The notes under the pieces were generated by a model. The model worked only from the letters and a program-made list of their open reading frames with translations, made no database searches and had not been told where the DNA came from. The translations under genes were made by a program, and so were the position numbers. Shown here in pieces: positions 59,733-64,000 of a stretch of DNA of 64,000 nt. Within the stretch, counting starts at the first letter, position 1, and the number at the start of each line of letters is the position of its first letter. Origin of the DNA: Cunninghamia lanceolata (lineage: Eukaryota > Streptophyta > Pinopsida > Cupressales > Cupressaceae); assembly GCA_027924645.1 (NCBI GenBank), contig BSBN01000809.1, positions 49,692,001 to 49,756,000 on the forward strand. The letters are read 5' to 3'.

Positions 59733-60296
59733 CTAAGTTTCGGTAGCATCCTTCAATGATGCTCTTGAACTTCATTCCTATTTGTGCTAAGTTTCGGTAG
59801 CATCCTCCACTGATGCTCTTAAACTTCATTCCTATTCGTGTTAATTTTTAGTTACATCTTTCAGAAATGCTCCGGAACTTTGTTTCTTGACTCTAGTTGC
59901 ATCTTTCAGTGATGCTCTGGAACTTTATTTCTTTGTTCCACTAGCATCTTTTAGCAATGCTCTGGAACTTTGTTCCTTCATTCCTTCATTACGGCTACAT
60001 CTTTCAACGATGCTCCAGAACTTTGTTCCTTCATTCTGGCCGCATCTTTCAGTGATGCTTTGAAACTTTATTGCTGTGTTCCAGCGACATCTTTCAGCAA
60101 TGCTCCAAAATTTTGTTCCTTCATTCCAGTTGCATCTTTCAACGATGTTCTGGAACTTTGTTCCTGCGTTCTAGCTACATCTTTCAGTGATGTTTTGGAA
60201 CTTTGTTTCTTTTTTCATGTTATGTTCACTTCGATCGCATCCATCACCGATGCTTTAGAACTTTCTAACCCTTCACAAATACTCTGGAATTTTTAG
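59733..60296 (+). repeat. F-type tandem repeats after LTR2 (54 bp, then about 45 bp)
   Basis: The first units (CTAAGTTTCGGTAGCATCC at 59733 and near 59787) belong to the 54-bp family at 37880. Later units shorten to about 45 bp around GCATCTTTCA(G)..ATGCTC(T)GGAACTTT. The 45-bp multiple of three opens a 108-codon frame (59970-60296) with a 15-residue repeat, which I regard as an artefact. Confidence 0.85.
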
Positions 60297-60957
60297 CCAC
60301 ACCTTCTCATACCATTTTCCACCATCCAACACCTCTGTACCATGGAACTCATTAAAAGAAATTCCTTATGCTACCACCCTCTATCATAATAAAAAAATTA
60401 TTATTATGGCCACTTGGAAGTCATAATGATAAACACCTCAGCCCACGTCATCAATCTCATCAATAAATCTGTCGAACCCTTATTAACCATCCCATCAAAA
60501 TTTTCATATTAATGATACATAAAATCATAAATGTGTCCTTGTCATAAAAAAAAGTGGAACAAATTCAAGTCGACTTATGGATGTGAGGTAAGTACAAACT
60601 CTCTTAATTAGACAATAAATTGTTATTAGGACTTAATAAATTGGCACATTTTTCCCTTTTTCCCAAAATAATAAATCTGTGTTAACTGCACTTAAAATGA
60701 CGAAAATGCCAATGCTTTTATTTTGTATATTTAGAAAGTAATAATGAGCAGGGAGTCTAGGTTGAGATGCTGATTTTAAAAGATGTCATGTTACCTTCAT
60801 TTCATTTCGTTGATTCCAATGAATCTATAACTAGTTGTAACTTCACTATTCCATTAATCTCAGCTGGTAATGTAGTTTAGAAAGCCTAGTATTTCATTGT
60901 TTCAGCTAAGTCATTCAGTTCAGTAAGTAATTCAGAGGGCAATCACAGGACAATTAA
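60297..60957. other. Non-coding stretch
   Basis: No gene seen. AAAAAAATTATTATTATGG at 60393 is part of a short AT-rich inverted repeat. Confidence 0.5.
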
Positions 60958-62342
60958 CATGGGGGCAAAGCAGAAATTAGAACCACCATCTACAGACAAA
61001 ATCCTAGCTCTGCAGAACATTACAAAACTATTCCAGGTGGCAGGATGGCTAGATTTTATAAATAAGTTTGAGGGTTACAACTTGGAATTAGTTAAAGAAT
61101 TCACCAAGAACTTCACAGAAGGGCATTCCATAGTATGAGGGAGAATATTCAAGGTAAGTGCCCAAACTATTTATGATATTTCTAGAATTGAAAATTAAGG
61201 TATAAATCTAGCTGAAGAAACAAATATTCCTTATCAAAAAATGATAGAACTCTTTATTTGGGAAGGGGAACCTCAACCTCAATTGGTCACAAGTCCTAGG
61301 GGTCAAAATAAGGGTATCCAATTGCAAAACCTTGGAAAACAACATAAGCCTGGATTATTAAATATTTCACCTATGACGACCAATGTGCCACCATTGTAGG
61401 GCCTCCTTTCCGCTTGCTCATTCATTTGCGCCATGGTGCCAAGCAACCTGAACTTAGAATCAATATTCCTACCCTCCTATTCAATTCTTTAGTCAATATG
61501 ATGGAAAGATATAAATTTGGGCCTCGACCCTTGAAAAACCATGGCCTAATTACCCTAATTTGCAAGCACCAACTTTTGAAGAGAAGAAAAAAAGACACGA
61601 AGTGGTAGAAATTTCTTCATAAATTTGAAACCCCAGCACCTGCAAAATCATTTGAGAGAGGCGAATCTTCTGGTATGGATGCAAAAAACCCTAGAGAACC
61701 TTCTCTTGAACCCCAACAAACCCAAGGGACTCCAGAGGAGGAAGCATCAAAACATGTACCACACCCTTTAGAAATTGATAATTCCCCTAGGTCTCACAAT
61801 ATTCCAGAGGCTCTAGAAACACAAAGGAATGTAGAAGTTATTATTCCAGAGAGGAGCAAGAAACTAGTCTATCTAGGGCTAGAAACCAATGCCCTAAGCA
61901 GAGATTGCAGAGGCCCCCTCCTCCTTGAAGAAGTAGAAGGCTACTGTAGATGTAGGCTGGGAAAGAATAAGAGGAGTTAGGGGAACAAAATCAGCTTGAG
62001 ATTAAGCCTGAGACGATCTTGCTAAGTGAACAACCACCTCTAGTAGGGAATGTAGGTGAAATGGAGCAAAGCCCTGAGGAAGAGGCTAATGAAGAAAATG
62101 TATTTGATGAAAACACATAATTTTTTGATCCACCCTTTTCAACAAATGTAGATAATGTACAACATAGTCAAACAAAAATTGAATTGAGTAAATTGAAAGA
62201 GGAAATTATACAATTAAGAAATAAGGTACAACAAAGTGATGAGTATATTTTTGTACAGAAACAGAACACTGATAAAAAAGAAATAATAAAACAATTGAAT
62301 AAATCTTTAGAAGAAAAAGTAGGAAATTTGGAAACTAAGTTG
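60958..62342 (+). pseudogene. Decayed ORF: globular N-part, acidic linker, coiled coil
   Basis: From ATG 60958 the frame reads MGAKQKLEPPSTDKILAL, then FQVAGWLDFINKFEGYNLEL and LVKEFTKNF. Stops fall at about 61137 and 61197, with a frameshift near 61400 into 61414-61608. A Pro/Glu-rich linker (61675-61980) follows, then a lysine/glutamate heptad-like region (LSKLKEEIIQLRNKVQQSDE) to the TAG at 62347. The order resembles ORF2 of A/B, without clear sequence identity. It may be the 5' ORF of a large gypsy-type element; no pol is attached. The copia LTR of I cuts its end. Confidence 0.5.
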
Positions 62343-63393
62343 TGTTAGGAATTAAGGTGTCTCAACCTTGGTAATTCCTTGTATTATTTCATTGTATTTA
62401 TTTATTTATTGCCTATTGTATAATTTGGATGCAAATCCTATGTTGTCATATTGTGGGAGTAGGCATGTTGATGTGTCATCCTACATGGCATATGACCACA
62501 TGTAATTTTGTCCTCACATGAGGAGATAGGCATCCCACTTAGTGGTAGGACTATTTTTCCATGTGTTGGCATCTTGGATGTTGTGCAAGGGAATATTGAC
62601 TATAACGGTCATGATAGATTCCTATGACAAAATTATGACATGTAAGAGTCAGAAATAGAAGCTTGTAAGATAGGTGAAGACACGCCTTGAGAAGCATCTT
62701 TGAAAAAGAATATTTGGGTGCCCCAAGGTGGACTATGACATGTTGTAAGAGAATATGCTATTTATAGCCCGTGTATGACAGATTCTCTTACAGGTGTAAG
62801 TTGTAACTGCTGTGACATATTCTATGATGGTTGTAAGAGTCGTAAGAGCATCTGTCATAGCCCATTTTGGAAGTAGGCAACCTTTTTGGGATGGGGTGTG
62901 TGGACAAGTGTTAGATGCATCTTAAAATGTTGACCAAGTGTCCATAGGCGTGGGTTTTTGGCCCTGAGGCCAAGTTGGACGCCCATTCCAAGATAGAGGC
63001 TATTTTGCCTTGTATTTTCTATATAAACAAGTGCTTGGAGGAGGAGATGTATTATGTGATTGACAGGTACTATTGTGCTACCGGATTGACTCTAGACATG
63101 AGTGTTGAAGACTCCCGAGAGCTTGCATTGCAAGTGTATTGTAAACCATTACAATTTTGATAATACATTGTGCAGGTTTTGGAGTGTGGGGTTTTTTACC
63201 TGATAAGGGTTTTCCCTACGTATATCTTGTGTCTCTCTTCTTCTATCTTCTTTTTGGTTCTATGTGTATTACTGCAATATCTCTATTATATGTTTCATGT
63301 TATTGAAATTGTAAAGATTAAATTAAATTTGCATAGCCCTCCCCTCATTAGATTAGTGTAGGAAGTGATTTATGTACACCTAGCTTCCTTTCA
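62343..63393 (+). repeat. 5' LTR of copia element I
   Basis: 1051 bp, TGTTAGGAATTAAGG to ...CTTCCTTTCA, followed by a primer site. TATA box CTATATAAAC near 63019-63028. The left target repeat would be AGTTG (62338-62342); the right end is outside the window. Confidence 0.8.
63019..63028 (+). promoter_or_regulatory. TATA box of the I LTR
   Basis: TCTATATAAA about 370 bp before the LTR end, a usual place for the U3/R boundary promoter in a plant copia LTR. Confidence 0.6.
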
Positions 63394-63395
63394 GT

Positions 63396-63407
63396 TGGTC
63401 TCAGAGC
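63396..63407 (+). other. Primer-binding site of I
   Basis: TGGTCTCAGAGC, one change from the initiator tRNA-Met complement, two bases after the LTR. Confidence 0.85.
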
Positions 63408-63509
63408 TTGATCACCTTTGGTCCTAGTTGTTGGGTAGGGGTTTTTGAGCTGATATTAAGTTAAGTGGGAGTCTATGCAGAGTATTATGAATCTTATTAC
63501 AACAAGGAG

Positions 63510-64000
63510 ATGGCAAGTAAATCTGGAAGGATAGAGGTGGAGAAATTCAATGGCACTAATTTTGAGTTGTGGAAGTTCAAGATGGAAGACATGCTTGTTG
63601 ATCAAGACCTCTGGGAAACTATTAGTGACACAAAACTAGATGCTATGGCACAAGCTAATTCGGATCTCAAAGATCAGAAGGCTAAGGGTATCATAAGACT
63701 TAGTCTTGCTGATTCTATCCTGTTAAATGTCCATGAGGAGAAAACTACAAACTTTCTTTGGAAGAAGTTGGGAGATGTGTATCAGGCCAAGTCCCTAGTG
63801 AAAAAAACTTTTTCTAAGAAAGAAGTTGTATTCTCTGAAGATGGAGGATGCAGGATCTGTTGTAGATCACTTGAATGCCTTTAAGATGTTAATTGCACAA
63901 TTGACATCAGTTGGTGTGAAGATGGAGGAGGAGGATCATCTTGTGATGGCTATTAGGAGCACCGCATCCACTTTCACAATGGATGAAGTGGCATCTTCGC
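63510..64000 (+). pseudogene. gag: Copia gag of element I (continues past the window)
   Basis: Starting at ATG 63510, with GRIEVEKFNGTNFELWKFKM, ISDTKLDAMAQANSDLKDQK and IRLSLADSILLNVHEEKT, this is the N-terminal domain of plant copia Gag. Near 63803, at a run of seven A residues, the frame shifts; LKMEDAGSVVDHLNAFKMLI continues in another frame to the window edge. It is better preserved than the other copia gags here. An upstream in-frame ATG exists at 63465, but the start at 63510 fits the family. Confidence 0.9.

Noticed and set aside
59970..60296. 108-codon ORF with 15-residue repeats
   Set aside because: It exists only because the tandem unit there is 45 bp; the same array elsewhere has a 54-bp unit with stops, and it has no other support.

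Overview
The window looks like intergenic DNA from a large-genome seed plant, probably a gymnosperm such as a conifer. That is an inference from nested, old, mutation-riddled LTR retrotransposons with long LTRs and from the absence of any intact host gene. Almost all recognisable coding sequence is Ty1/copia or Ty3/gypsy gag and pol, broken by stops, frameshifts and later insertions. I found no rRNA, tRNA gene, CRISPR array, bacterial operon or confidently supported host gene.

Layout. 1-7400 is mostly featureless single-copy-like DNA with three short tandem repeats and one non-autonomous hAT element (2178-3238) bounded by a perfect 8-bp target duplication. 7400-8275 is the 5' end of a copia element (G). 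8276-11646 is the 3' end of a minus-strand copia element (D), whose LTR carries a SINE. A short LTR fragment (11647-11912) is followed by element A (minus, to 17890). A sits in the RT of a minus-strand gypsy element (E, 17891-20101 plus LTR pieces), and element B (plus, 20402-27865) sits in E's 5' LTR. 28390-36618 is a copia element (C) interrupted by a 2690-bp solo-LTR-like insertion. 36624-39559 is the 3' end of a gypsy element (F: integrase, 54-bp tandem repeats, polypurine tract, LTR1). 40006-55237 is a complete but decayed chromovirus (H) with its own insertions. 55243-60296 holds an antisense ORF, LTR2 and more tandem repeats. 60958-62342 is a decayed ORF of unknown role, and 62343-64000 is the start of a third plus-strand copia element (I).

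The most interesting content is the A/B family. Its members have about 1.1-kb LTRs, a tRNA-Met-type primer site and a polypurine tract, but no protease, integrase or reverse transcriptase. They encode ORF1 (coiled coil plus four CCHC zinc knuckles) and ORF2 (about 1000 residues, unrecognised, with a coiled-coil tail). A and B differ mostly at synonymous positions in the ORF2 part I compared, and both carry the same in-frame stop in ORF2. Their LTR ends, polypurine tracts and primer sites match those of the autonomous copia elements C and D, so C/D-like elements are plausible suppliers of the missing enzymes. All these LTRs end in a hairpin whose stem varies by compensatory changes. A separate candidate is the 31491-34180 insertion, which has six perfect TGACGTCA palindromes upstream of a TATA box.
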